In this document: positions 1-5,551 of the stretch, piece after piece
How positions within the stretch are numbered: position 1 is the first letter of the stretch
How the letters are laid out: each line of letters opens with the position of its first letter
Origin: Pseudomonadota bacterium
Lineage (GTDB): Bacteria > Pseudomonadota > Alphaproteobacteria > Rhodospirillales > UBA2165
Direction of reading: 5' to 3'
NCBI GenBank assembly: GCA_027592155.1
Contig: JAQCKY010000202.1
Coordinates: forward strand, 1-5,551
DNA length: 5,551 nt
Program-made: the position numbers and the translations under genes
The notes under the pieces: generated by a model
The model's input: the letters and a program-made list of their open reading frames with translations, nothing else
What the model was told of the DNA's origin: nothing
The model's database searches: none

Positions 1-195
1 TGAAGGATTTTCGGCTTCCAGAAACAGTAGCTGGGCGCAGACAACGCTCGCGCCATGATCCTCGATCGGCCCGGTGATGAAGATGATCCGTTCCTTAAGA
101 AGACGAGAGTAAATATCATAAGCGCGCTCCCCACGGTTGGTCGTCTCGACTACCATGGGGATCAGATTGTTATAAACTTCGATTGGGTCGGCCAT
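1..195 (-). CDS. clpP: ATP-dependent Clp protease proteolytic subunit ClpP (5' part, cut by window edge)
   Basis: This is the N-terminal 65 residues of ClpP, the serine peptidase that forms a barrel of two heptameric rings and degrades unfolded or tagged proteins fed to it by ClpX or ClpA in the cytoplasm. The visible protein carries the family's N-terminal block: VPMVVE-type segment (IPMVVETTNRGERAYD, about residues 12-27), then IYSRLLKERIIF (28-39), then TGPIEDHGA, and AQLLFLEAENPS at the edge. The catalytic Ser, His and Asp lie beyond the window, so activity cannot be judged. The start is the ATG at 195, which gives the usual short N-terminus before the PMVVE block. An in-frame GTG at 228 would add 11 residues and has no better ribosome site; the ATG itself has only a weak purine-rich stretch (GGACAAGAG) upstream. 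It follows tig by 103 bp on the same strand, the classic tig-clpP order, normally followed by clpX and lon. Identification is very secure. Confidence 0.96.
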   Translation of the reverse strand, partial: MADPIEVYNNLIPMVVETTNRGERAYDIYSRLLKERIIFITGPIEDHGASVVCAQLLFLEAENPS

Positions 196-298
196 TGGTT
201 CTTGCTCTTGTCCGCTTATTGGTTGCACCAAACTTGGACGACGCGACACTACTCCGCAAGCCGCGGCCGCCCAAAAGCTTTGATATCGCTAGTTTCCG

Positions 299-1726
299 CT
301 ACTTTTCGTCCTTAGCTGCCGCGGCGCTTTTCTTCTTCTTAGACTTACTCGCCGCTTTCTTCTGGGGTTTCGATTCGTCGCCTTCCGCGTCCATCGCTTC
401 CTTGGCTTTCGTTTCCTCCATCAATTCTTCAATGGTGGCATCCCGGTCGGCAACAGAGGCCAGTTCGATGATGAAATCGACAACTTTTTCTTCCAGGATC
501 GGCGATTGGAGTGTCTGCAACGCCTCTGGATTATTGCGATAATAATCCAGAACTTCTTTTTCCTGTCCCTGATGACGCTGCGCCTCGGCAACCATGGCCC
601 GGTTTACTTCGTCGGACGTCACCTCGATTTCGTTGATCCGCCCGATTTCCGCCAACAACAGGCCAAGTCTGACACGCCGCTCGGAAATCTCCAGATACTG
701 GGCCTTGAGCTCGTCATCGCTCTTATCCTTGTCGTCTTCGTCGATTTGGTCAGGGTGATGTTCCCGCTGATGCGTAAACTGTTCCCACACCGCGTCGAAT
801 TCCATCTGGATCATATTTTCGGGGAGCTCAAAGCTGTGAGCCTCGTCCAATTGATCGAGAAGTTCGCGCTTGAGGCGCATGCGAGATAGACTACCCAGCT
901 CTTTTTCCTGTTCTTCCCGAATTTTGCTGCGCAGGTCGGCGAGATCTTCGGCGCCGACTTTTTTGGCCAGCTCATCGTCAATTTCCGCCGGAACGGTCTC
1001 ACGAAGCTCTTTTACATCGACATCAAATTCCGCGTCCTTACCGGCCATTTCCTCGGCATATTCGTCCGGGAATTTGACCTTCACCAAGATATGATCGCCG
1101 ACCTTGGCACCGATGATTTGCTCCTCAAAGCCGGGAATGAACGATCCCGAACCGAGTTCAAGGCCATACCCCTCGGCCTTACCACCGGCGAACTCCTCGC
1201 CGTCAATCCTGCCGACAAAATCGATCACGGCAACGTCACCCGCCGCAGCCGGGCGATCTTCGGTCAAAGGTTTAGAATCTTTCGATGTTGAGGCGATCTG
1301 CTGGATATATTCCTCGATCTGCGATTCATCGGCTTTGATGTTTAACCGTTCCAGCTTGAGGGTGGCTAAATCCACCATTTCGATTTCGGGGAATAGTTCA
1401 AGCTCCATGGTGTAAACCAGGTCCGAGCCGTCCTCGAATTCCGTAACCTCAAATTTTGGCTGAGAAACCGGGCGCAATCCGCGCTCAGTCAATGTCGCCT
1501 GACTGGTCTCACCGACGGTCTGTTCAAGCACCTCGCCCATGACCGCGCGGCCGTGGGTCTTGCGGAGCAATTTGACAGGAACCTTACCGGGCCGAAATCC
1601 GGGCATAGAGATGGTTCCGGCGATTTCCGACAGTCGGCTCGCCATCTTGGTTTCAATATCACCGGCCGGAATCGTAATCTTAAATTCCCGCTTCAGGCCT
1701 TCTGAGCTTACCTCTGTTACTTCCAT
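299..1726 (-). CDS. tig: Trigger factor, ribosome-associated chaperone and peptidyl-prolyl isomerase
   Basis: Trigger factor, 475 residues, docks at the ribosome exit tunnel and shields nascent chains. Three parts are visible. The N-terminal ribosome-binding domain (about 1-115) holds the signature GFRPGKVP at residues 43-50, the loop that contacts ribosomal protein L23. An FKBP-type peptidyl-prolyl isomerase domain follows (about 162-241), with GDVAVIDFVGRIDGEEFAGG, then the GSGSFIPGFEEQIIG segment (192-206). The helical C-terminal chaperone arms (about 245-440) include an acidic insert at 328-339 (DEDDKDKSDDEL region). The last 25 residues are a Lys/Ala/Ser-rich, probably disordered tail absent from the E. 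coli protein. The length is somewhat above the usual 430-450 because of the insert and tail. The start is the ATG at 1726, with GGGAA a few bases upstream as a possible ribosome site; the stop is TAG. It lies between tRNA-Leu and clpP on the same strand. Family assignment is not in doubt. Confidence 0.98.
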   Translation of the reverse strand: MEVTEVSSEGLKREFKITIPAGDIETKMASRLSEIAGTISMPGFRPGKVPVKLLRKTHGRAVMGEVLEQTVGETSQATLTERGLRPVSQPKFEVTEFEDGSDLVYTMELELFPEIEMVDLATLKLERLNIKADESQIEEYIQQIASTSKDSKPLTEDRPAAAGDVAVIDFVGRIDGEEFAGGKAEGYGLELGSGSFIPGFEEQIIGAKVGDHILVKVKFPDEYAEEMAGKDAEFDVDVKELRETVPAEIDDELAKKVGAEDLADLRSKIREEQEKELGSLSRMRLKRELLDQLDEAHSFELPENMIQMEFDAVWEQFTHQREHHPDQIDEDDKDKSDDELKAQYLEISERRVRLGLLLAEIGRINEIEVTSDEVNRAMVAEAQRHQGQEKEVLDYYRNNPEALQTLQSPILEEKVVDFIIELASVADRDATIEELMEETKAKEAMDAEGDESKPQKKAASKSKKKKSAAAAKDEK

Positions 1727-1753
1727 CGTGTTCCCGTAACCAATGCTGTTTAC

Positions 1754-1759
1754 AATATA
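1754..1759 (-). promoter_or_regulatory. Possible -10 box for tig
   Basis: On the minus strand TATATT (5 of 6 to the sigma-70 consensus) lies 27 bp upstream of the tig ATG. I see no good -35 at 16-18 bp spacing, and no heat-shock sigma-32 promoter either. It is offered as the best candidate in the 143-bp gap between tRNA-Leu and tig, which otherwise holds only a direct repeat of TCGAGAA. tig may instead depend on read-through from the tRNA promoter. Confidence 0.25.
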
Positions 1760-1869
1760 GTCGGTTTTTCGAATTTCGCTGCCCCGTCCGCCGATTTATT
1801 ACGCACGGTTTACCAGGCATGACGGCATTCTCGAATCGTGTTCTCGATACCATAGCAGGCGGTTCAAAC

Positions 1870-1956
1870 TGGTGCGGGCGGAGGGACTTGAACCCCCAAG
1901 GCGTTTCCGCCACCAGATCCTAAGTCTGGCGTGTCTACCAGTTCCACCACGCCCGC
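1870..1956 (-). tRNA. tRNA-Leu, anticodon UAG, CCA end encoded
   Basis: An 87-nt class II tRNA on the minus strand. The acceptor stem GCGGGCG pairs fully with CGCCCGC, followed by discriminator A and a gene-encoded CCA (1870-1872). The D arm region (TGGTGGAACTGGTAGACACG) is typical of tRNA-Leu. The anticodon stem CCAGA/TCTGG encloses the loop CTTAGGA, which places the anticodon TAG at 1922-1920; it reads CUA and, by wobble, other CUN codons. The long variable arm folds as GGCG-GAAA-CGCC, the mark of a class II tRNA, and the T arm has loop TTCAAGT on a GGGGG/CCCTC stem with one G-U pair. A near-consensus promoter lies just upstream, and tig follows 143 bp downstream on the same strand with no obvious terminator between. 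The gene looks intact and functional. Confidence 0.97.
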
Positions 1957-1983
1957 ACATACAGTCATCCTCGCATGCCGTTT

Positions 1984-1999
1984 CGAGGCGCCGAGGCGC
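1984..1999. repeat. Tandem 8-bp repeat (CGAGGCGC x2) at the tRNA-Leu transcription start region
   Basis: Two perfect, abutting copies of CGAGGCGC (1984-1991 and 1992-1999) lie between the tRNA-Leu -10 box and the tRNA 5' end. On the tRNA strand this gives a GC-rich segment right after the -10 box. GC-rich discriminators at tRNA promoters are associated with stringent control by ppGpp/DksA; that role here is inference. The repeat itself may be chance in a GC-rich region. Confidence 0.4.
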
Positions 2000-2002
2000 G
2001 GA

Positions 2003-2030
2003 ACTCTATATTAAAAGGTCAGGCTGTCAA
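2003..2030 (-). promoter_or_regulatory. Sigma-70-type promoter for tRNA-Leu
   Basis: On the minus strand a perfect -35 box TTGACA (2030-2025) is followed after 16 bp by TAGAGT (2008-2003; 4 of 6 to TATAAT, with the key first, second and last bases). An overlapping TATAGA sits at 14 bp spacing, less likely. Transcription would start near 1996, about 40 nt upstream of the tRNA. The -35 box lies about 20 bp past the mcd stop codon, so the tRNA has its own promoter. Confidence 0.65.
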
Positions 2031-2050
2031 TCGTGCGTACAGAATGGCGG

Positions 2051-3466
2051 TTATGACTTGATAAGGTTACGAACGGCTGACGACGCGGAGACGGTACCGG
2101 CGCCCCGGTAGGTCTCGTGATTGGCCTCAATATTTTCCAATTCGTAAAGGTAATTCACCATCATTCCGGCGGATTGCTCGAGCCCTTTGTTGGAGGTGTC
2201 GGCAAGCCAATTGATTTGCTCTACCCGGGAACCGTTCGTGAGATGAAAATGAGCAACCGAATCCAATGCTGTACCACTGTTTGGGAGCTGACTGAGCAAA
2301 TATTGCGCGCACAGCCGGGTGAGCGGCATTTTAAGAACAGAATTCCCGTCATCCTCATGCCAACCGGGTGTGCTCAATCGACTCTCGAGGGCTGCGACGG
2401 CGTCGCCCTCATCACCGGCGAGCAGCGCCTTGGTTTCGTCGTCTGTCAGCACGACCTCACCCAATTTGATCTGGCCCGAAAGCCATTTTCGAAAACCGGG
2501 AAGTGGGGAAAGGGTAGCGAATTTTTTCAGAGCGGGTAGCTCCCGGCGCAAGCTGTCGACGACACGTTTGATCAAAAAGTCGCCAAAGCTGATACCGCGC
2601 AATCCAGGTTGCGCGTTCGAAATGGAATAAAATATTGCCGTGTCAGCCGTTTCAGGATCCTGTTCCGGTGCCTTTTCATCCAGCAATTCGCCGACATTGG
2701 CGGCGATACCCTCAACCAACGCGACCCAGACAAAAATGAGGGGTTCATCGGGCATGCGGGGATGGAAGAACGCGAAACACCGGCGATCCGCGCCAAGCCG
2801 GTTCTTCATATCGTCCCAGCTGGAGATCTCATGAACAGCTTCATAAACCATCAATTTTTCAAGTAAAGCCGCCGGCGCATTCCACGTTATCCGGCGGAGT
2901 TCCAGGAAACCGATATCAAACCAGGAGTTCAAAAGCGACTTAAGATCGTCTTCAATGCCCTTGAGTTCAGGGTTCGCTTTTAAGTGCCCGACAAGTTCAG
3001 AACGCATGTCGACAAGAAATTTGACCCCATCCGGCAGCGCATTGAACTGAGTGAGCAATCGCGTCCGCGGCGGCTCTAGCACATGCCGAAGCTTGGTTTC
3101 CGCCATCTGGCGACCGCTAAGATCCTTGGCGTGCAGCACATCTTCCATCGCCTGTTCGACGGCGACCGGATCAGAGCCGAAGCTCTCCGTCATCAGTTTC
3201 AAAAATTTGAGCCGTCCCGCCGCGTTGAGGGCGAGGTAGGCATGTCCGAGCGCAGCAGCCCTCGCCCGCGCGGAAACCTCACCGCCGTAATCACCGAGGC
3301 AAGCCTGCATCTGATCTTTAAGCCGAATTTCGTCATCGTCCTCGCTGAGATCGGCGCTGATCGCCCAAAGATCGTGATCTTTTTGCGGTCCGGCGATCTT
3401 ACCCCAAGCCCCTTTTAAGTTACGTAGGGCACGGTCAAGGAAACTGGTCGATTTTATGTCACTCAT
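2051..3466 (-). CDS. Malonyl-CoA decarboxylase
   Basis: This 471-residue protein belongs to the malonyl-CoA decarboxylase family (MLYCD in animals, MatA in rhizobia), which converts malonyl-CoA to acetyl-CoA and CO2. An N-terminal helical domain fills about residues 1-190. The GNAT-fold catalytic domain follows, with family blocks ITWNAPAALLEKLMVYEAVHEI (193-214), RRCFAFFHPRMPDEPLIFV (228-246), AIFYSISNAQPGLRGISFG (277-295), FLIKRVV (297-303), TLSPLPGF (318-325), HFHLTNGS (406-413) and INWLADTS (418-425). Ser320 in TLSPLPGF and His408 in HFHLTNG match the Ser329/His423 catalytic pair of the human enzyme, from memory of that sequence. No signal peptide or membrane segment is seen, so it should be cytoplasmic. 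The start is the ATG at 3466 with a weak GACGAGA upstream. It begins 36 bp after nnr on the same strand, suggesting one operon. No malonyl-CoA synthetase (matB) or malonate transporter is in view, so its physiological substrate source is unclear. Confidence 0.95.
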   Translation of the reverse strand: MSDIKSTSFLDRALRNLKGAWGKIAGPQKDHDLWAISADLSEDDDEIRLKDQMQACLGDYGGEVSARARAAALGHAYLALNAAGRLKFLKLMTESFGSDPVAVEQAMEDVLHAKDLSGRQMAETKLRHVLEPPRTRLLTQFNALPDGVKFLVDMRSELVGHLKANPELKGIEDDLKSLLNSWFDIGFLELRRITWNAPAALLEKLMVYEAVHEISSWDDMKNRLGADRRCFAFFHPRMPDEPLIFVWVALVEGIAANVGELLDEKAPEQDPETADTAIFYSISNAQPGLRGISFGDFLIKRVVDSLRRELPALKKFATLSPLPGFRKWLSGQIKLGEVVLTDDETKALLAGDEGDAVAALESRLSTPGWHEDDGNSVLKMPLTRLCAQYLLSQLPNSGTALDSVAHFHLTNGSRVEQINWLADTSNKGLEQSAGMMVNYLYELENIEANHETYRGAGTVSASSAVRNLIKS

Positions 3467-3502
3467 ATTCTCGTCATGTCCGATCTGACAACGCAGCTTC
3501 TA

Positions 3503-4966
3503 TTATCTAAGGAGCCTTAGGACCTTCGGCAAGCGGTCGGGTATATCTTCGGCGATCAAACCCGGGCCAAACTCCTGCGCCGCAGCGCCGTGCAGCCAGG
3601 CCCCGGCCTCGGCCGCTTCGAACGCGGGCATGCCCTGAGCCAGCAATCCCAGGATAATACCGGCAAGAACATCCCCCGCCCCGGCAGTCGCCAATTCAGG
3701 CGGCGCATTGGCATTGATGGCAGCGCGGCCGTCGGGATGCGCAATGACCGTATCGGCCCCTTTGAACAAAATCACCGCGCCGGACCGCTTCGCCGCAGTC
3801 CGAGCCCGGGAAAGCTTATCTCCACCGCCTGGGAATAATCGATCGAACTCACCTTCATGAGGGGTCAACACGCAGGGGCCCTTGATCCAACTGAAGAGCT
3901 GGCCAGGATCATCGGCAAACACCGTCAAGGCATCGGCATCGAGCACCGTCGGTAACTTCGAGCGTAGCGCTTCGATTGCCTTATTTCTCGTCTCTTCATT
4001 CAGCCCGCTCCCCGGACCGACAAGAACCGCGTTCCGGCGTTTATCGAGAAGCATGGCCGCGAGATCATGAGGCTGATCGAGGGAAACGATAATATTTCCT
4101 GGATCGTCGACGGCGTAGATCGGAACCGCTGCTTTGGGCGCGATAATGGTCAACATTCCGGCGCCCGCCCGGCGTGCCGCCCGGGCCGCGAGCCGCGCCG
4201 CACCGGTCATCTCCGCGCCGCCGCAAATTACAGCGTGACCGCGACGATATTTATGTCCTTCAAGTGTCGGTACCGGAAATTCGGCGATCCAGTTTTGTGG
4301 ATGATTTTCCACCGTATTAGGATTTATATCGCCCAATACCTCAGCGGGAATTCCGATATCGGAGACAACCGTCTCACCGGCATAGACGCGTCCTGGCAAC
4401 AATAGGTGTCCGGGTTTTTTCCGGAAGAACGTTACCGTCAACGCACAGCACGGTGCGGCGCCCAATACGGCACCGCTATTGCCGTCAATTCCACTGGGAA
4501 TATCGACCCCCACGCAGGTCATATTACCGGCGTTATTTGCATTGACGACTTCCAACGCCGCTCCATCCAGCGCACGGGTTAAACCCGCACCGAATATCGC
4601 ATCGACGACGAGGCCGGCACCATCGAGCACCATGGTGGACAGTGGCTCCACGCCGCCATCCCATCGTTTTGCATTCGCAGCGGCATCGCCCTTGAGATTT
4701 GATGTCTCCCCGAGTAAAGCCAACCGCACCGGCCAGCCTGCGGTCTTCAGGTAACGGGCAATGACGAAACCGTCCCCCCCATTATTTCCAGGGCCGCAAA
4801 GGACGACGACGGGCTGGACCGGCCATCGCCTGCGAATTTCCGCCGCAACGCTTGCACCGGCGGCTTCCATAAGGTCGAGACTTGGGACGCCGTGCTCTAC
4901 CGCCAGAGCATCGGCGCGCCCCATCTCTTCGACGGTCAACAGCCCCCAAACATTGTTTCCGTTCAT
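3503..4966 (-). CDS. nnr: Bifunctional NAD(P)HX epimerase / ADP- or ATP-dependent NAD(P)HX dehydratase
   Basis: A 487-residue metabolite-repair enzyme that restores NADH and NADPH from their hydrated, inactive forms. The N-terminal YjeF_N epimerase domain (about 1-215) interconverts R- and S-NAD(P)HX; it shows GPGNNGGDGFVIARYL (58-73), VDAIFGAGL (121-129) and VGVDIPSGIDGNSG (152-165). The C-terminal ribokinase-like dehydratase domain (about 235-487) shows HKYRRGHAVICGG (238-250), GPGSGL (317-322), VLDADAL (341-347), LTPHEGEFDRLF (367-378), FKGADTVIAHPDG (401-413) and ATAGAGDVLAGI (426-437), where Asp432 is the likely catalytic base. Length and domain order match E. coli YjeF (Nnr). The start is the ATG at 4966 (MNGNNVWGLLTVEEM): the frame stays open to an ATG at 5368, but that part is antisense to dadA and has no family similarity. 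mcd follows 36 bp downstream. A plausible promoter lies at 5030-5058. Confidence 0.96.
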   Translation of the reverse strand: MNGNNVWGLLTVEEMGRADALAVEHGVPSLDLMEAAGASVAAEIRRRWPVQPVVVLCGPGNNGGDGFVIARYLKTAGWPVRLALLGETSNLKGDAAANAKRWDGGVEPLSTMVLDGAGLVVDAIFGAGLTRALDGAALEVVNANNAGNMTCVGVDIPSGIDGNSGAVLGAAPCCALTVTFFRKKPGHLLLPGRVYAGETVVSDIGIPAEVLGDINPNTVENHPQNWIAEFPVPTLEGHKYRRGHAVICGGAEMTGAARLAARAARRAGAGMLTIIAPKAAVPIYAVDDPGNIIVSLDQPHDLAAMLLDKRRNAVLVGPGSGLNEETRNKAIEALRSKLPTVLDADALTVFADDPGQLFSWIKGPCVLTPHEGEFDRLFPGGGDKLSRARTAAKRSGAVILFKGADTVIAHPDGRAAINANAPPELATAGAGDVLAGIILGLLAQGMPAFEAAEAGAWLHGAAAQEFGPGLIAEDIPDRLPKVLRLLR

Positions 4967-4988
4967 GGTCGCTCTATTGCTCTCGTTC

Positions 4989-5058
4989 TTGTCTGGCGGG
5001 ATAGGATTTCGATCAGTATAAGTCGCTTCACTATAGATTGCCCGCAGGTTGCAGACAA
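4989..5058. repeat. Perfect 7-bp inverted repeat TTGTCTG / CAGACAA in the nnr-dadA divergent region
   Basis: TTGTCTG at 4989-4995 and CAGACAA at 5052-5058 are exact reverse complements separated by 56 bp. The right copy forms the proposed -35 box of the nnr promoter. The left copy would sit at a -35-like position for rightward transcription, but no -10 stands at proper spacing from it (the nearest, TATAAG at 5017, is 22 bp away). It may be two arms of a regulator site or chance. Confidence 0.3.
5030..5058 (-). promoter_or_regulatory. Candidate sigma-70-type promoter for nnr-mcd
   Basis: On the minus strand, TTGTCT (5058-5053; 4 of 6 to TTGACA) is followed after 17 bp by TATAGT (5035-5030; 5 of 6 to TATAAT). 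Transcription would start near 5023, giving a leader of about 57 nt to the nnr ATG at 4966. The spacing is optimal and the location fits, but no experimental or comparative support is available. Confidence 0.5.
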
Positions 5059-5063
5059 AATCT

Positions 5064-5092
5064 GGAACCGGTGGTTCGTAACCGGGGTTTCC
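5064..5092. promoter_or_regulatory. Imperfect repeat/palindrome just upstream of dadA, possible operator or leader hairpin
   Basis: The segment holds two similar 11-bp units, AACCGGTGGTT (5066-5076) and AACCGGGGTTT (5080-5090), with a 14-bp period. Each is near-palindromic (AACC...GGTT), and the flanks GGAA (5064-5067) and TTCC (5089-5092) make the whole block imperfectly symmetric. It ends 3 bp before the dadA GTG and includes the CGGGG that could act as ribosome site. A regulator-binding site or an RNA hairpin masking translation initiation are both possible; neither is shown. Confidence 0.3.
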
Positions 5093-5095
5093 AAA

Positions 5096-5551
5096 GTGCA
5101 TGTGATCGTCCTCGGTGCCGGCGTTGTTGGCGTCAGCACCGCTTATTATTTGGCCAAGGCTGGCCATAAGGTCACCGTCGTTGACCGCCAACCCAGCGCC
5201 GGGCTGGAGACGAGCTTTGCCAATGGCGGGCAGATTTCCGCCGAACACGTCGAACCCTGGGCCGACCCGGCTGCTCTCAAAACGATCCTGACCTCGATCG
5301 GGCGTGCGGATGCGCCGTTGGCTTTCCGCATTCGGGCGGATTTGGACCAGTGGCGATGGGGGCTTCAATTTTTTAGGAATTGCACCACCGCCCGTGCCCG
5401 CCGCAACACCGAACGCAATATAAAACTCGCCTTATACAGCCGCCGATTACTCCAGGAACTCAGGACCGTAATCGATATCGATTACGATCTCGGGACAGGC
5501 GGTATTTTAGAGATATTCGACGATCCAAAGGAATTCGAGCACGCGCGCCGT
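5096..5551 (+). CDS. dadA: D-amino-acid dehydrogenase, DadA type (5' part, cut by window edge)
   Basis: The first 152 residues of an FAD-dependent DadA-type dehydrogenase, which oxidatively deaminates D-amino acids such as D-alanine to keto acids and ammonia and passes electrons to the respiratory chain at the inner membrane. The N-terminus is a dinucleotide-binding fold: VIVLGAGVVGVSTAYYL holds GAGVVG (residues 7-12), and an acidic residue ends the second strand (VVDRQ, Asp30). Next come ETSFANGGQIS (38-48) and EPWADP, both close to the E. coli DadA ETSAANAGQIS and APWAAP segments, then the WRWGLQFFRNCTT segment, matching the E. coli WQMLRNCDT region. The start is GTG at 5096: it aligns with the E. 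coli N-terminus (MRVVILGSGVVG), and the ATG at 5100 is out of frame and followed at once by a stop. CGGGG about 7 nt upstream may be the ribosome site. It diverges from nnr over 129 bp. Other FAD amino-acid oxidases are less likely given the motif match. Confidence 0.9.
   Translation, partial: MHVIVLGAGVVGVSTAYYLAKAGHKVTVVDRQPSAGLETSFANGGQISAEHVEPWADPAALKTILTSIGRADAPLAFRIRADLDQWRWGLQFFRNCTTARARRNTERNIKLALYSRRLLQELRTVIDIDYDLGTGGILEIFDDPKEFEHARR

Noticed and set aside
219..231. Small perfect hairpin TTGGT-TGC-ACCAA upstream of clpP
   Set aside because: A 5-bp stem with a 3-nt loop and no T-run is too weak for a terminator, and it is far enough from the ATG not to block initiation. Probably chance.
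506..889. 127-codon plus-strand open frame inside tig
   Set aside because: Antisense shadow of trigger factor with no family motif and no ribosome site that stands out.
1800..1850. Direct repeat of TCGAGAA (13-bp period) between tRNA-Leu and tig
   Set aside because: Only two 7-bp copies, not extended and not placed at any promoter; expected by chance at this size.
1680..1913. Minus-strand open frame running across the tRNA-Leu 3' half into tig
   Set aside because: It overlaps a well-formed tRNA and the trigger factor start in another frame, so it is a chance frame.
2117..2539. 140-codon plus-strand open frame
   Set aside because: It lies wholly antisense to the malonyl-CoA decarboxylase gene, whose protein is conserved through this stretch; the antisense translation shows no recognisable domain.
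1..5551. CRISPR array, insertion sequence, prophage or integrated element at the tRNA
   Set aside because: No spaced repeats, no terminal inverted repeats, no transposase or integrase protein, and no duplicate of the tRNA 3' end was seen. The genes on both sides of the tRNA are ordinary chromosomal genes.

Overview
The window looks like ordinary chromosomal sequence from an alphaproteobacterium. The signs are the tig-clpP gene order with a tRNA-Leu just upstream, the style of the trigger factor (acidic insert in the C-terminal arms, lysine/alanine-rich tail), GC-leaning codon use, and a DadA-type dehydrogenase. A Rhodospirillales-like lineage is plausible, but that is only an inference; no gene here fixes the genus.

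Layout. Four protein genes and one tRNA gene lie collinearly on the minus strand, and one gene lies on the plus strand at the right edge. Read in the minus direction from the right: a bifunctional NAD(P)HX epimerase/dehydratase (nnr, 4966 to 3503), then after 36 bp malonyl-CoA decarboxylase (3466 to 2051), then tRNA-Leu(UAG) with its own near-consensus promoter (tRNA 1956 to 1870), then trigger factor (tig, 1726 to 299), then the first 65 codons of the ATP-dependent protease subunit ClpP (195 to 1, cut by the window edge). On the plus strand, the first 152 codons of a D-amino-acid dehydrogenase (dadA-like, 5096 onward) diverge from nnr across a 129-bp control region.

How the genes work together. 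tRNA-Leu, tig and clpP form a translation, folding and proteolysis block: trigger factor receives nascent chains at the ribosome exit and ClpP degrades what fails. nnr and mcd are probably co-transcribed. nnr repairs hydrated NAD(P)H, and mcd converts malonyl-CoA to acetyl-CoA without malonate synthetase or transporter genes in view. dadA oxidises D-amino acids through FAD.

No mobile element, CRISPR array or phage gene was found, and I see no undescribed system. Genes fill almost everything; the largest gaps (143, 129, 103 and 94 bp) hold promoters and leader sequences. The points worth a second look are modest: the divergent nnr/dadA control region with symmetric -35-like boxes and an imperfect repeat, the solo malonyl-CoA decarboxylase paired with nnr, the lack of recognisable intrinsic terminators along the minus-strand gene string, and the basic tail of trigger factor.
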